NCBI RefSeq assembly: GCF_016808335.1
Contig: NC_053149.1
Span: forward strand, 58,767,922-58,831,921
Direction of reading: 5' to 3'
Length of the DNA stretch: 64,000 bases
Source of the DNA: Panicum virgatum
Taxonomy: Eukaryota; Streptophyta; Magnoliopsida; Poales; Poaceae
Shown here: positions 45,965-58,010 of the stretch, one piece after another
Position numbering within the stretch: the first letter of the stretch is position 1
Layout: every line of letters begins with the position of its first letter
Program-made: the position numbers and the translations under genes
Notes under the pieces: generated by a model
Databases searched by the model: none
What the model was told of the DNA's origin: nothing
What the model saw: only the letters and a program-made list of their open reading frames with translations

Positions 45965-48640
45965 CTAACCACCCCTAGGGCGTCGGACCCTCTTAGCCCT
46001 CTGCTGAACACGGACATGGCCCTCGGAGTAGGCGAGAACATCCGGAGACCTCACCTGTCGCTCAGGACGCGCAAGGGGCTGCGGTGTCTGCTGCTGAGAG
46101 ATCCCAAGTGGTGCTCCTCCTAGCTGTGAATACTCCAAGACATCGGGGTCACCTTGCGCGGCAGGCTCTTCTGGACTCAAGATGTCGAAGTCGTCTAAGG
46201 TGAGGGTCTCGTTATCTGGTCGAAAGGAGGAAGAAGGTCCGGCGCTCGCATGGGGGTAGAATCCTATGCAAAAAATGTGGATGTTAGCGTACGCTCGTAT
46301 ATTTTGTCATGCCATGTAGGAACCGAAATACGAAATATAAACTAACCTGTGTATGCCGGTATCTGTGGCCCCGGTACCATCCCTGGATACGGTCCGCCAA
46401 CTGGTGCTGTCCCTCTAAACATTCCAGTATGGCCGAACGCAGTAGCTGGATCGTATCTTGTATGTGATATTAGTAAATATGTAGGAACACTTGATGTAAT
46501 TTTAAAGAAATATGTACGTTACCTGTAATTGGGAAGAACTGCGACGTCGGCCCGTGCATGGTCGACGGACACGGGAACGACGACGAGGCCTGAGACGACC
46601 CGTGGCTGTCTTCGTACTGCACACGGCTTCCGAAGTTGTGCACTACCTGACGCAACTGATCACGCTGCCTCGACCATGCCTCTGTCTGCTCAAACTGGGT
46701 CATTGGGGATCCGGCACGTACCCTCGTCAAGTAAGTCGAGCAGTCCGTCTCCATCATGTTGCAAAGGCGAAGCTGCATCAATTCAGTAAAGGTACAGTTA
46801 CAAACACATGAATTATCTTATGAATATGATTATATATATATATATATGCAAATATGATCAAGAGACTGTCTGGTGATCCACGTGGTGCCGGCCATAGCCA
46901 TCCTGAGGCCTCGCCTGGTGTGGCTGCGGGTGAGTGTCAACAAAAACCAGACGAGCCCGAGTCCGGCGTAAGTACCAAGTGAGGTAAGCCCTAAAGGAGC
47001 TGTCTGTGTGTGGTCCTGTTGGATGGACCAAGAGCTCGTCTGCCTGTTCCCATTGGTCCACCCACGACTGGATCTTGGTGAGCCAATCATCAGAGCACAG
47101 CAAGCCACTCCTTGACAACCTACAAAGTGGAACACGAAGAATCGTTAGATTTGACACGAATGTATGAGCCAAGTTCATTCATAATTACCTGTGGTCCTGG
47201 CGACTGACACGCTCCAACGCGGTGGGCACCGGAAACTCCTGGCGCTGCTCAAACTGTCTCCTGACTCTCCAGGGGCAATATGCCTCAACCGCGATGTCAT
47301 AAACCAGGACGGCGGAAGTAAGCCACAGGCTCGCATTCGCGGAGCAGTGCGAAGACAGGCCTGCTGGTGCAATGGTAGCCACAGCCTCTGGGCTGTAAGG
47401 CTCCCAGACAACGTCCTCGGGCGTCAGCATGTCGAGCTCCGAAACAAACTCAAGATATGCGCGTCTAACCCGCGCATGTGCCCAGGACCTCTGCATTCCG
47501 AATAAGTAAAATTAAAAGTGCGCTAATACATCATGTAACAATGAATAACAAAATTAGATTTGTTGCGATTGTACCTGACGCCAGATCCAGATAGTTCCCA
47601 TAGTGGGCCTCTCGTCCTCCTCGTCGCCGTACATGCCCCCGTGGTAAGGCTCGTGGCTGACAAAGGGCCGACCAACGGCTAGCCTCTCGTACGACCAAAG
47701 CTGTAGCAGTAGTTGGCACCCTGACAGGATAGCGTTCCCTTGTGTCTTTATGCAGCCGTCACAGAGTCCACGGTAAGTGGCTGCAAGTACCGCCTCACCC
47801 CAACTGTAGGGCGGTACGTCCTCGTCCCCATCCGCAATCTCCCGTGCATACGGAAGGAGAATCCTATCGACCGAGTTGCCATGAGTGTTGTTGAACATGA
47901 TGTAACCAAACAACCAAAGTAGGTACGCCTCCAGCGATCTGGTCACACTGTACTCGTTGGCATCCGCAGCCAACAGGGCAGGCTGCATAAACAATTAAGA
48001 TTAATGGTTTCAACTATCAATGGAACATGTGAATTGTAACAATTAAATTTATATATGGAATGAATACGTACTGTAAACTATAGGAACCAGGTCTTCGAAG
48101 GACCTGCTGCTCGCGGGTGCGGGTTGATCGGACCTGCTTCTTCCACGCGGTCAACCAGGGCAAAACGGGCCTCCAGCTCATCCTTCCTTGAGGCCGCCAC
48201 CACACGCGGCCCTACAGCCTCCCCGACGATAGGGAGGCCGAGGAGGTAGGCCACGTCCTGCAGCGTAGGAGTCATCTCCCCACACGGGAGGTGGAACGTG
48301 TGTGTCTCCGGCCTCCATCTGTCAATGAGCGCCGTCAGGAGGGATCGGTCGAGCTGAATAGGCCCAACCTCGACAAGACGGCTCAGAGTCAGTAGGCCGG
48401 CCTCACATAACCTGCAAAAAAACAAAAAATGTCGAAACAAAGGAATACCGGCGAATACATAAGTGATAAATAATAATATTTCATTACATACCGGTCACAC
48501 CAATCGTGGTGTATAAAGATCGCCTCGCCGGGTGGACGAGGACGTAGCACCTCTAGGGCTCGGTGGTCAACAGCTGCAAAGTAAGACCTGTGGCTCGAGT
48601 CGATCACTGGGTCTAGCAAGGAGTACATCTCCATACCTGC
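45965..48640 (-). pseudogene. Plant mobile domain (MAIN-like) gene inside the MULE
   Basis: Multi-exon minus-strand gene; likely exons include about 48633-48492, 48411-48074, 47982-47575, 47490-47189, 47119 to about 46862, 46772-46523, and an end near 45965. The key plant mobile domain signature FHLPCGEMTPTLQDVAYLLGLP is split across about 48285-48210; SLEAYLLWLFGYIMFNNTHG and WGEAVLAATYRGLCDG follow. The C-terminal part is low complexity, with Gln/Pro/Arg-rich ends. A TAG at 48078-48080 in exon 2 breaks the frame shortly before the splice site, so this copy is probably not functional. Host PMD proteins (MAIN/MAIL) act in genome stability and silencing. Transposon-borne versions are known, but their role is unclear. 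Confidence 0.85.
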
Positions 48641-48774
48641 ATTCAAAAATATATGAGAACACATAGGTAAATATATATTTCATACAAACTGGACACATAA
48701 ATACAATAATACTTCATTACATACCTGCCATATTTCATTACTACATATTACAAATAATGAAATACAATTGTGGA

Positions 48775-49536
48775 TCATGACACCGAATGCCTTCCACGAG
48801 CAATTCGCGCCGATGCTCGTCTGAACGTAGGAGGTGCTCCATCTCTGGGATTTCCGGAAGGACCGACGTCAGCAGCATCGTGAAGTGCATTCTGAGGACA
48901 CTTCTTGTAGTTGTGACCCAATGCTCCACATTGGCTGCAACGCTTTTGTGCCTTGCTTGCTTCCGACTCGTCCATACCATTCCGAATACGACGTGTCTGA
49001 CGGCGGCCTTTGCCTTTCTTAGTGGCTGGATCAGGAATAAACATCTTATTCTCATTATCCTGAGTGAAAGGCCCCACAATTCCAATCTCGTATACCTCAT
49101 GTCCCCATGTGGATACAGCTGCTTCCTTGCTGAAGTACGGTGAAACAAATAGTCCTGGCTGTAACGCAGACTCTGCACATGCCGCAATGAGATGGCAGCA
49201 TGGCATATGCAATAACTTAGACTTCATGCAGGAGCAGAAGGCTTTGCCATCAACTGTAATCAAACTCTACCAGTCATCAGTGCTGTGTATCATAATTAAT
49301 TCCCATAATTTACTTTCTACCTCCCAATTAACAAGAGACTGGACAGTGATCACATGTGTCAACGGATCAACATGGAACCCACGCTGCAACCACTTACATA
49401 TGGAACCAAAACTCCTTTCCAGAGGTTTATCTATGCCGCTAGATGTGCGCTTAAAGGCATAAAGATCTACTCCATTTGGCCCATACATAATATTGTATTC
49501 ACCATAAAATACTTGAAACTGCATCTTGCTCGACAT
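48775..49536 (-). pseudogene. MULE transposase remnant: N-terminus joined to SWIM/zinc-knuckle C-terminus
   Basis: The minus-strand reading from 49536 gives an N-terminal segment (FYGEYNIMYGPNGVDLYAF, GIDKPLERSFGSICKWLQRG). An in-frame TAG follows near 49267. The same frame then runs through a SWIM zinc finger (FCSCMKSKLLHMPCCHLIAAC pattern, CxC...CxH) and a CCHC knuckle (CSQCGALGHNYKKC), ending at 48775. The large central DDE catalytic part expected between these pieces is absent, which indicates an internal deletion. It cannot catalyse transposition. Confidence 0.85.
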
Positions 49537-50169
49537 ATCTGTATATCACATAATACTTATCGAGTTATACTCTTTACTTCACTACCTTATTCAATAATCC
49601 GTAAAAACTAAGTATGAAATTCAACTACAACGTATAAGTATTTATAAATACGTGATGACACTCAAATTCTATACTGCATATGCCAAATTCTATTCTAAAT
49701 CATAATTAATTTGTAAACACGTCTCTAATAGTACAGCAATTGTAATAATAAATGCGTAGAACTAATTTTCTAAACTAATTTACTACTACGTAACTACAAA
49801 CTAAAGTATCATTGAACTCCTACTTAAATGGATCTACTATAGCACTAATTAAATTAAATTACTCACCCCTACTTAAATTACTCATATTTAAATACGTAGT
49901 ACTTAAATCTAACAATATATAAACTAAATGTACTAACCTGCAGATCACAAGTGTTGAATCCGGCAGAGCTTCGTCGCTTTCCTTCTCCTCACTCTTCTCT
50001 TTTTTTCTGGATTTTTGGTGGAATTTTCGGGCTCAAATGAGAAGGGAAGGGGAGGGCTGGACCTTTTATAGGGGGAGGTACCCCGGTCGCCGGGGGGGGG
50101 GGCGAGCCCCCCCCCCTGTCGCCTGCGTGGGGGGCGACAGGCCCCCCTGCCGCGCTACCGCGCCTGTGG

Positions 50170-50373
50170 GCTGGGCCCAGCGGCGGTCGCCCGTGGGCCG
50201 GGCGACAGGTCTTTTTTTTCTCCAGGGATTTCGTTGTAAATTTGAAAAAAAAAATTACATTTTGGGTCTGTCGCCCTATGGGAGGGCGACCGGGGTATAT
50301 TTTTGAAATATTTCAAAACGGACATATATTTTTGAAATTTTAATTTTTTTAAATATAAAAAAGAAAAAACCGC
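50170..50373. repeat. Right terminal inverted repeat of the MULE
   Basis: Inverted match of 45457-45660, with a few substitutions such as GGGCGAC for AGGCGAC. It ends GAAAAAACCGC. Confidence 0.93.
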
Positions 50374-50382
50374 GAGGAGGCG

Positions 50383-51254
50383 TGGAGTGCAAAACTGGGC
50401 TCCATCACGCAAAACATGATGCAGATCGTAAGTGGGCTGGTCCGTGTAAACTACTTTTTGGCCCACAATTCACTCTACGTGGAATCAGTTTCTTTTCAAA
50501 AAAACAAAATTTTGCAAGGTACGTAGTTTCTTTTCAATTTTGCCGCTTACGTGGAATTAGTCCTTTTGGTAAGCTCAAAAAAAGGAATTAGTCCTTTTGG
50601 TGCGTGTATTGAAAGTGATCTCTTAAGCACCCTTCTCCCCCTAAAATTTCATACTGTTAAATTACTCAAATTGTGTGTAGTAGGAGTACAACATAATGCT
50701 CTCATGTGTGTAGGGGTGGTAATGGGCCATGGCCCTAATGGTCTCTTCACAGCCCAATAAAAACCCTTAAAAATTTTAGTTCAAAAATACATATGTTTAG
50801 AGCCCGGCCCTTTTAGGGCCCGATCCTTAGATTTTCTAGTTCAAAATGTTGGGCCCTTTACCACCCCTACATGTGTGTTTGAGGGGGGGGGGGGGACAGT
50901 AGTAATAGTGAGTCATTATATTAGTCTATCGCAAAAGAAAACAATTGTGTGCACAGGTTTTGCTTGTGAGAATAATTGAAATGTAAGAACCTTTATGCTG
51001 CATGAGGTCCTTAAAAAGAACTCTAGACATCGCCGACGCCAAAGCCGATACCTAATGTTTTTAGACCTTCTTGACCATTCCCATACTCCCCTAGGAGTAG
51101 TTCTGATTGTTGCCGTGCCCGTGATTCTTCTGTAGTCTGTACTGCCGTATCGAAATTGGATGCTCATGCTCCCACGTGTTTAAAGCTGCGCCCCCCATCT
51201 CAATTCTCAGCAGACACCTTTCGGTTGGGTATGCGCGTACGGATGTATATGCTA
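50383..51254. other. Displaced TFIIF beta upstream region and intergenic DNA
   Basis: No gene is supported. It holds the original upstream flank of the TFIIF beta gene, a short direct repeat of GGAATTAGTCCTTTTGG (about 50549 and 50584) and a hAT MITE (listed). A run of G follows at about 50883. Confidence 0.4.
50711..50869. mobile_element. hAT-type MITE
   Basis: 159 bp, TAGGGGTGGTAATGGGCC to GGGCCCTTTACCACCCCTA, with an exact 8 bp duplication CATGTGTG (50703-50710 and 50870-50877). Confidence 0.9.
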
Positions 51255-51484
51255 CTCCCTCCATTTTAAAATAATTACATATCAAGAGTTTGAAATTTAT
51301 ACCACAAAAAATACTATTTTGATCCAACTACTAAAAAAACAAGAGTTTCCGGAATTTTCTTACAAAAGAGACAATAATATCTAGATCATTCTCATAAAAA
51401 ACAAGAAGTATTTTTGTAATTTCACATCATACATTAGTTTGTGTATCTAATATTAAAATTGCATTTATTTTAGGATGGAGGAAG
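51255..51484. mobile_element. Stowaway MITE
   Basis: 230 bp, CTCCCTCCATTTTAAAATAA to TTATTTTAGGATGGAGGAAG, flanked by TA at both ends (51253-51254 and 51485-51486). Confidence 0.9.
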
Positions 51485-51486
51485 TA

Positions 51487-54099
51487 CATCTTATGCCCGA
51501 AGAAATCAAAGCAACGGGAGCTCCTCTGCCTTCTACTCCAACCAGCGCCTGACGCCTGGCAGACTCCTAAAAAAACTGACGCACTGTGTTCCAATCCAAA
51601 CGCGCAATCTTGATTCTACGGGTGACCGGAACCAAGACAACTCGCGGTCGACTCCCATGGTGGGTCCTATGCCCACCCACGTGACTCCTCTTTTCTGCGG
51701 CTGGCGCCCCTCCGTGGCTCCGTGAGATTCCTTTCCCAGTCTCCTTCCTCTCCCTCTCTCTCTTTTTCTGTGCTCTAGATTTGAATCGGGCTGCCGGAGG
51801 CATGGAGGCGAGCTCTCCCCTCAGGAGCTGCGCGGCTCAGGGGAGGTCATCCCGACGACGAGGGGTGGCCCGCCTCCCAGTGAGCCGTGGCAGGTTGGAC
51901 GCCCCGGCGAGCTGGCCGCCCACGGGGGAGCGATGACGCGGACACGGGCTGTGACCTCGCCGGCGAGCTGGCCGCCCAGGGAGGAGCGGCGCAGACGTGG
52001 GCTCCAGCGAGCGGCGGTGCTGCGGTGGCCTCCCGGCGGATCCCGCGGGATCTCGTCAGTTTTTTTTTGGAATTTTTATTTTTTTCTCTCACAATTTTTT
52101 GTCTTCAAAACTATATGCAAAATTTTTTTCACCTGAGACTTTCTTTTGTTTCGGATGCAAAAAAAAATTATCTGAACCTTTTTTTGTCTTGACTGTAAAA
52201 ATTTTCTCATCAATTTTTCTAATTTTGTTTCTTAAAATTTTTCTCGTAAGTTTTTTTCGTCTCAATTTATTTCTTCGAATTTTTTTTTCAGAAAAACTTT
52301 TATAAAAAAACGACAAAAAAATTTACTGGAAAATGAAAAAAAATGCAGTAGTGTTCCCATCGCGTGGCGGGGCTCCATTGATATGGAAATATGCCATGTT
52401 GGGAAATTGACCGCACGGATTCATTCCCCACGGTTAACCGCAAATTAGCTGTGCCCATCCAAACGCCATCTGCCTGCCACACGAATATGGGCTGCATTCA
52501 TTTTGGGCCTTCCTTTGCCGATGTCGTGGCCCATTCGTTCTGCGCATCGGCGGTGGCTGCCGAATATTCTGGTCCGGTTTAGTTGAAAAGTAAAAAAAAT
52601 TTGCGAAAGAATCTTGCTAATTTAAAGTACTAAATGAAGTTTATTTATAAAACTTTTTACACAGATGTGTTATAAATCGCGAGACGAATCTAATGATGCT
52701 AATTAATTCATAATTAGCGGATGATTACTGTAGCATCACTCATTATATTCGTCTCGCGATTTACAGCCCATCCATGCAAAAAATTTTGTAAATAGACTTC
52801 ATTTAGTACTCCATGCATGTGTCGAAACATTCGATGTGACTTTTTTGTGTTTACGGGGTTTATGGAATGAGAAGCCTTTATGGTTCGCCTGCTGCGGTGT
52901 CAGACCCTAAACTTTGTTACTGTTCGTTGTTCCTATCCCGCCACCGACTCCTCCGGCCGCTGCTCCGCCTCCACCGCCTTCTTGGCTCCGTCGCCCTTCA
53001 TCTTCCCCCTAACTCAGGTTCGTCTCGACTCCCTCGGCGACGCGGCGACTGCCGACTGCGTTTTTTTTAAGCCTCAGTCTCTTCTTGCCGCTCATCTCGC
53101 TGCCTGCTTGAATACTCAGAGTCAATTAGAATTACGAAGAGAGCGTTAGGGTCATGGTCCATTACCATCCATAATCGCAGTACTCAGATTTCCTAAGGTA
53201 GCACCAGCACAAACCAGTAAAATATAAAAAACCAATGTCAGCACCTTAAAATCACATAGTTATCTGCCTCACTATTTCTGTTTAGTTCCCTAAATTTTTC
53301 TTACGCTGAAATAACTTCAAACATCTGACCACTAATTAGGAGTATTAAATGAAAATAACTAGTAAAACCCATTTCATAACCCCAGGGTAAAATCGCGAAA
53401 TAAATCTAATGAATCTAATTACGTAATAATTAGACAATGTCGTGTTACAATAAATAATATCTAATGATAGATTAATTAGGCTTAATAGATTCACCTCGTG
53501 ATTTTCCATCCATTTGTGTAATTAGTTTTATAATTAATTTATTTTTAATACTCCTAATTATTGTTACGATCGAACACATCTTCAATCAAACAAAGACAAC
53601 CAGTAATATTATACCATACACACCAATGCATCACGTGTTAGGATCCACGAAGATAACAGTGTACTGCTCAAACGTTACAACACTTCAGCACAGAGCTCCA
53701 TCTACAGGCGCGGCAACGCGCGCCTCCCTACCTAGTAGAATGTTCACATTGCCGAGAAGGAAGCTGCCATAAAAAAGCTTCCAGAAAAAAAAAACAATTC
53801 AAGAGATAACACCACGCAGCGGCACAACCTGGAGACAGGGGTGTGAGTGTGCGTGCGTATATTGTGAGTGTGTGAGTTGTACCGTGTAATCTCAAAAAAG
53901 AGTAAAATGCATTAGAGTTCCTTAAATTAGTCGACCTGTTCTGTTTAGGTCCATGAACTTCGAAAATACATTTTTAGGTCCACGATCTATTCAAGTGTGT
54001 CACTTGAGGTCCAAAACACCTCTGACCAGCATTGACTGCCTACGTGGACCGCCACGTCGGATCCAACGGGGCCACTGGTCGCCACGCGTGCCTCGCCGC
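51487..54099. other. Intergenic DNA with GC-rich and T-rich patches and MITE remnants
   Basis: No gene is convincing. 51770-52060 is GC-rich, with a direct repeat of GGCGAGCTGGCCGCCCA. 52070-52330 is very T-rich. 52572-52846 and 53333-53560 are decayed relatives of the Tourist-like MITE: GAGACGAATCTAATGA-type cores, the latter with inverted TAATTAGGAGTATTAAA ends. 53840-53900 is a GTGAGTGTG microsatellite-like stretch. Confidence 0.45.
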
Positions 54100-54708
54100 T
54101 GTAACATGCAAAAAAAGATCACCAAATTAAATCACGCGCTAAAAATAATTTTCAAAACTTTTTCGTCGCTAAGCTCGAATCGTTTCCCGTCCGAACTCCT
54201 AATCTCCCGAAATCCCCGGCGATCTGCCGTCCCGGCACCCGCATCAGTCACTATCTATTTTTTTTTCCAATTTCCCTCGTTTCTCGTGCGCGTCGCTTTT
54301 CGTCGACGCCACGCCCGGCTCACGATCGTCGCCGTGAATCCCGCCGGCGTCTCCTTTTATTTTTCTCCTTTTTCCTCTTTTTCCCTTCTCTCTTTTTCTT
54401 TTTCTCATTTTCTTTTTCCCTTCTCATTTCTTCCTTCTCTCTTCCTCTCTCCTTTCCCACGCACGGACAAGAATAGAGCAGAGCACAGCACCTCCCCCAC
54501 GCGCTGCACACGCGTGCGCCTGTGCGCCCACGCGCACCACGCGGCCGGGATGCCCGGCGCGCCGCTCGGCCTCTGCCCGAGCCGTCCCGTCGTCTGCACC
54601 GCCGCCGAGAATCGCACCGCCGCTCCGCGACACCTCGCCGGCTCCAAGCACCATTAATGGCCGCCGAACTCGGCCACCAGCGCCCCCCTCTCCACCGCCT
54701 CTACCGGC

Positions 54709-54717
54709 CTATAAATA
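54709..54717 (+). promoter_or_regulatory. TATA box in the gypsy-like LTR
   Basis: CTATAAATA in a GC-rich context, followed about 30 bp later by a pyrimidine-rich start region. A strong splice donor (GAG|GTGAG at 54863) lies downstream, consistent with a spliced leader. Confidence 0.6.
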
Positions 54718-55472
54718 GGGCCTTCGCGCAGCCCTCGGCCACCACAACCGCCCTCCCCACCGCGCGCCCTCTCCCCAGCCTCACGGCGCCGCCGCCATAG
54801 CCGCTGTCGCCCACATCCGCCCGCCGCCGTGGACAGCCCTTCACAGACCGCCTCTGCTCGAGGTGAGTAGGGGAATCGGACCCCCTCGGCCTCCTCTCTG
54901 TTTTCCCCCACTTCCCGGCCTCCATCGCGCCCCGAGGGCCGCCGGCCCATGACCCCCCCCCACCTGCGCCCTCCTCTGTTCCATGGGAGAAGGGAGGAGG
55001 AAGAAATGGCTGTTTTGCCCAAAGTCCTCTCCCTTTTCTCCTTTTCTGTTAAGAAACCTCCCACCTCTCTCTAGTCCTTTTCCAAAGAAACCCTCCCTGT
55101 CCTCCCTATTTAAAGAGATGACCCCTCCACTTTACAAAACATTTACACCTAGGCCCCTGCCCTTCTAATATGGCCCGGATATTTTCAGAAATTCCAATAA
55201 GGACCTTTCCTCTCCCAAAAGTATTTGCAAATAGGCCCTTGAAACCTGGTTTAGACCCTAACCACTCCTTTAACATATCATTTCATGCGCCAAACGTCCT
55301 CCAATTCTCCCAAAATTCAACCACGCCATTTCTAACATAATTTTGACCGTGCCATTAGAAAACCGCCCAAAAATATTACTCCTGTCTCCATATCTTAATT
55401 GTTCCCGATTCGAGCTCAACGATAAAACCTTTATTTCTTTTTTTTATTGTGTGCTTGCTTGTGTGCGTCATA

Positions 55473-55625
55473 GATCACGGTGTGGACGAGGGAGAACCCG
55501 TCGACGAGCAGTACTGCGAGCAAGTGAACGAGGACCAGTACCGCGACCCCGAACCCGAAGGACAGTACCTCGATCAGGACTTCCCGGAAGGCTTTGAGAA
55601 CAGCAAGTTCAATCTCATCCTTTGA
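55473..55625 (+). CDS. Small acidic ORF/exon encoded inside the LTR
   Basis: The frame follows a T-rich tract and the acceptor CATAG at 55473. It encodes about 50 residues, very rich in Glu, Asp and Gln (DEGEPVDEQY, DPEPEGQYLDQDFPEGF), ending FNLIL and a stop at 55623. A second short acidic exon, EEDPDFVPEDVE, follows an acceptor at 57571 and ends at 57609. I do not recognise a domain. The codon structure and splice signals suggest real coding history. Confidence 0.45.
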   Translation, partial: DHGVDEGEPVDEQYCEQVNEDQYRDPEPEGQYLDQDFPEGFENSKFNLIL

Positions 55626-56760
55626 TGCATATTTTGTCCCAGTTTTATAAACACAACCTATTGGCCTATTTTCAAAACGGCATGTTGTTTTGCTGCTAAA
55701 ACCCGGTTGGATAGCCACCCCTTAATTTGTTATAACCATTCCTTGACCACCTAGATTAATGTCTGAATATGATTTATTCTGTTTGGATGTTAATCGCTGC
55801 TAGAACGCTTAGGACCTCGAACACGGTACGACTTGTTTTATAGAAAGAAAATGTGTGAGTGTGTGGGAAGGGAAAATGTGAAATTTTCGAAAGATGAGTT
55901 AGATGGGATGGATGGCACTTCTGTGTGAATTGCCGAATGGTGTGCTCGTACCTGTGTGGTTGAGTAAGGAAGGGAGATATCCATCTTGTCACAATTAAGG
56001 ACCGAGTTGGTGTGTCATCTTTCCTAACTCCACTATCGTGCAAACCACTCGATCCTTGTATGGGCAACGGCTTAGCATAAACCCCACTAGTTAGTCTGAA
56101 AGCCATCAGGAGAGCTGAGAGCAACGGGTGACCAAGGAGAAGGGATAAGCTCTGTGTGACTTACGCCCCGGTTAAACCTTGGTGATAGGTCACTGGCCCC
56201 TTGGTGGATTCCGTGGTGGCTAGTCAGGTCTAGCTAAGGTGGGTAATGGCTTTGTTGGGATCTGCACCGACATTAAGGTGATCGTGCTGTGGTACCCCGC
56301 TTGTGGGTAAAGTTGCACACCTCTGCAGAGTTAAAATCTATTCGAATAGCCGTACCCACGGTACTGGGCGAGTTACGGTTTGGTCACACAGCTAGTGTTT
56401 ATTCTGGGAATGGATGGGTTGACGTGAGTCGTTTTGGGAAAGTGTCTGACAGATGTGCCGTGTGCGAGGGCAGATGAGAAGTCCGGTAGCAATCTAAAAC
56501 TGGGATCCTGTGTGGATCAACCCCACATATTATTTAGTACAAGATAATTGCTTTTGAAAATCCGTTTCTTTCAAATAAACCCCTACATAAAAATTAGTTT
56601 TCCGTAAATTAAATCCTAGCCTTATCATTGATTTACCCGGTGCATTTTAATTCTGTTTATACCCCCTCCGTGGGTGTGTGTGACACCGCAGCCCAAGGGT
56701 TTAATAGGATTGATAGAATACTCATATAAACAAGTTGCAACTTCTTTTCCGGAAGCCGAT

Positions 56761-56850
56761 CTCGAAAGAACTCCAAAGTTAAGCGTGCTTGGCTTGGAGC
56801 AATTTCGGGATGGGTGACCGACCGGGAACTTCTTTCCGGGTGCGCACGAG
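56761..56850 (+). other. 5S rRNA-derived segment in the left TRIM LTR
   Basis: AGAACTCCAAAGTTAAGCG, TGCTTGG and GGGATGGGTGACC match the conserved middle and 3' parts of plant 5S rRNA, including the A-box and C-box of its internal pol III promoter. The 5' third and the end of 5S are not recognisable, so this is not an rRNA gene. Confidence 0.88.
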
Positions 56851-57313
56851 TGTGAGGACAAAGTGCGCGGAAAAGACATGTATTGGTCTGTGAGGGTAGT
56901 CTATGTCATAGAAAGCTGCCAGATGTAAACGGACCCGGCCTCGAGGAGGCGGGACGTTACAGAATGGTATCAGAGCCGACTCTCGCGGTTTCACGGGCAC
57001 GTACGAGCGTAAGTGCACGGGCATGTGGACGGGCGCGTGGGGGCGCAGATGCCACCGGCATGTGGACGGGCGCGTGGCGGGCCAGTGCACGGGCATCTGG
57101 GATGCGCCGTTGGCACTGGACGCACGGACGTCGCACATGGGCCGTTGGCACTGGACGTACGGGACGTGGCCAAGAGAGGACGTTCCTGGCTTGGGATTGA
57201 CCGACGAGGACGTCGGTCTCTTAAGGGGGTGAGGATGTGACACCCCAGCCCAAGGGTTTAATAGGATTGATAGAATACTCATATCAACAAGTTGCAACTT
57301 TTTTCCGGAAGTC

Positions 57314-57406
57314 GATCTCGAAAGAACTCCAAAGTTAAGCGTGCTTGGCTTGGAGCAATTTTGGGATGGGTGACCGACCGGGAACTTCTTTCCGGGTGCG
57401 CACGAG
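57314..57406 (+). other. 5S rRNA-derived segment in the right TRIM LTR
   Basis: The same segment as in the left LTR, with a few substitutions (TTTGGGATGGGTGACC). The A-box and C-box words are kept. Confidence 0.88.
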
Positions 57407-58010
57407 TGAGGACAAAGTGTGCAGAAAAGACATGTGTTGGTCTGTGAGGGTAGTCTATGTCCTAAAAAGCTGCCAGATGTAAGCGGACCTGGCCTCGAGG
57501 AGGCGGGACGTTACAGTGTGGTTGGACTTGCTGAGTACGTTTGTACTCACCGCATTCTTAATTTTTACAGAGGAAGATCCAGACTTCGTTCCCGAAGACG
57601 TTGAGTAGGGGTTCCGTCCTGCACCCAACCTTGCATGTGGATAGGGTCACCCGCAGGAAGCTCCGTATGACGCAAGACTCTGATGACCTCTTCGTAGTTA
57701 ATGTCGTTGTGTGGGTGTTAGTTGTTATTCTCGCGATAGTGGCGCTTCACTGCCCATTACCGCGTAGAGTTGTATAGTGATGTACCATCTGATGTAATAA
57801 ATGTGTTATCAGCCTCCTGGGACTGATATTGTATCACATTTAAGTCTTCTCTCATGAGGAGACGTTTTAGGTGGTATCAAAGCCGTAGGTTGGCCGTAGG
57901 ACGTGACCCTAGGATCGAGACCCCTTTTTCGAGCCTTCCCACATTAGGACTTTCCTTGCTTAATCATTTTTCCACTCATACACTCACCATTGACTCTTGT
58001 CCTGTTCCAG

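Larger units (their letters stand above)
45457..50373 (-). mobile_element. Mutator-like element carrying a plant mobile domain gene
   Basis: 4917 bp with terminal inverted repeats of roughly 205 bp (45457-45660 and 50170-50373, outer ends GCGGTTTTTTC) and an exact 9 bp target duplication GAGGAGGCG (45448-45456 and 50374-50382). The TIR arms are closely similar. Their inner parts are rich in GTCGCCC/GGGCGAC words. Both coding remnants inside run on minus: a transposase missing its core, and a plant mobile domain gene. The element is non-autonomous. Confidence 0.95.
56679..57515 (+). mobile_element. Cassandra-type TRIM with 5S rRNA sequence in its LTRs
   Basis: 837 bp: LTRs 56679-56961 and 57236-57515 (TGTGACACC...CGTTACA), target duplication GTGTG on both sides (56674-56678 and 57516-57520), primer site TGGTATCAGAGCCG (from 56965) and polypurine AAGGGGGTGAGGA before the right LTR. 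Each LTR contains an approximately 80 bp 5S rRNA-like stretch, the hallmark of Cassandra. No protein is encoded. Confidence 0.95.
54100..57868 (+). repeat. Probable 5' LTR of the gypsy-like element
   Basis: About 2.9 kb once the TRIM is removed. It starts TGTAACA and ends GTTTTA, probably a decayed GTTACA, directly before the primer site. The long AT/GC mosaic between includes a TATA promoter and short acidic exons. The left boundary rests on the expected TG start only. Confidence 0.5.

Noticed and set aside
54657..54800. Protein starting at the ATG 54657 in the gypsy-like LTR
   Set aside because: The TATA box lies inside this frame, so the ATG would be upstream of transcription.
56761..56850. 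A functional 5S rRNA gene
   Set aside because: Only about 80 bp of 5S-like sequence is present, it is repeated in both LTRs of a TRIM, and the flanks are LTR sequence.
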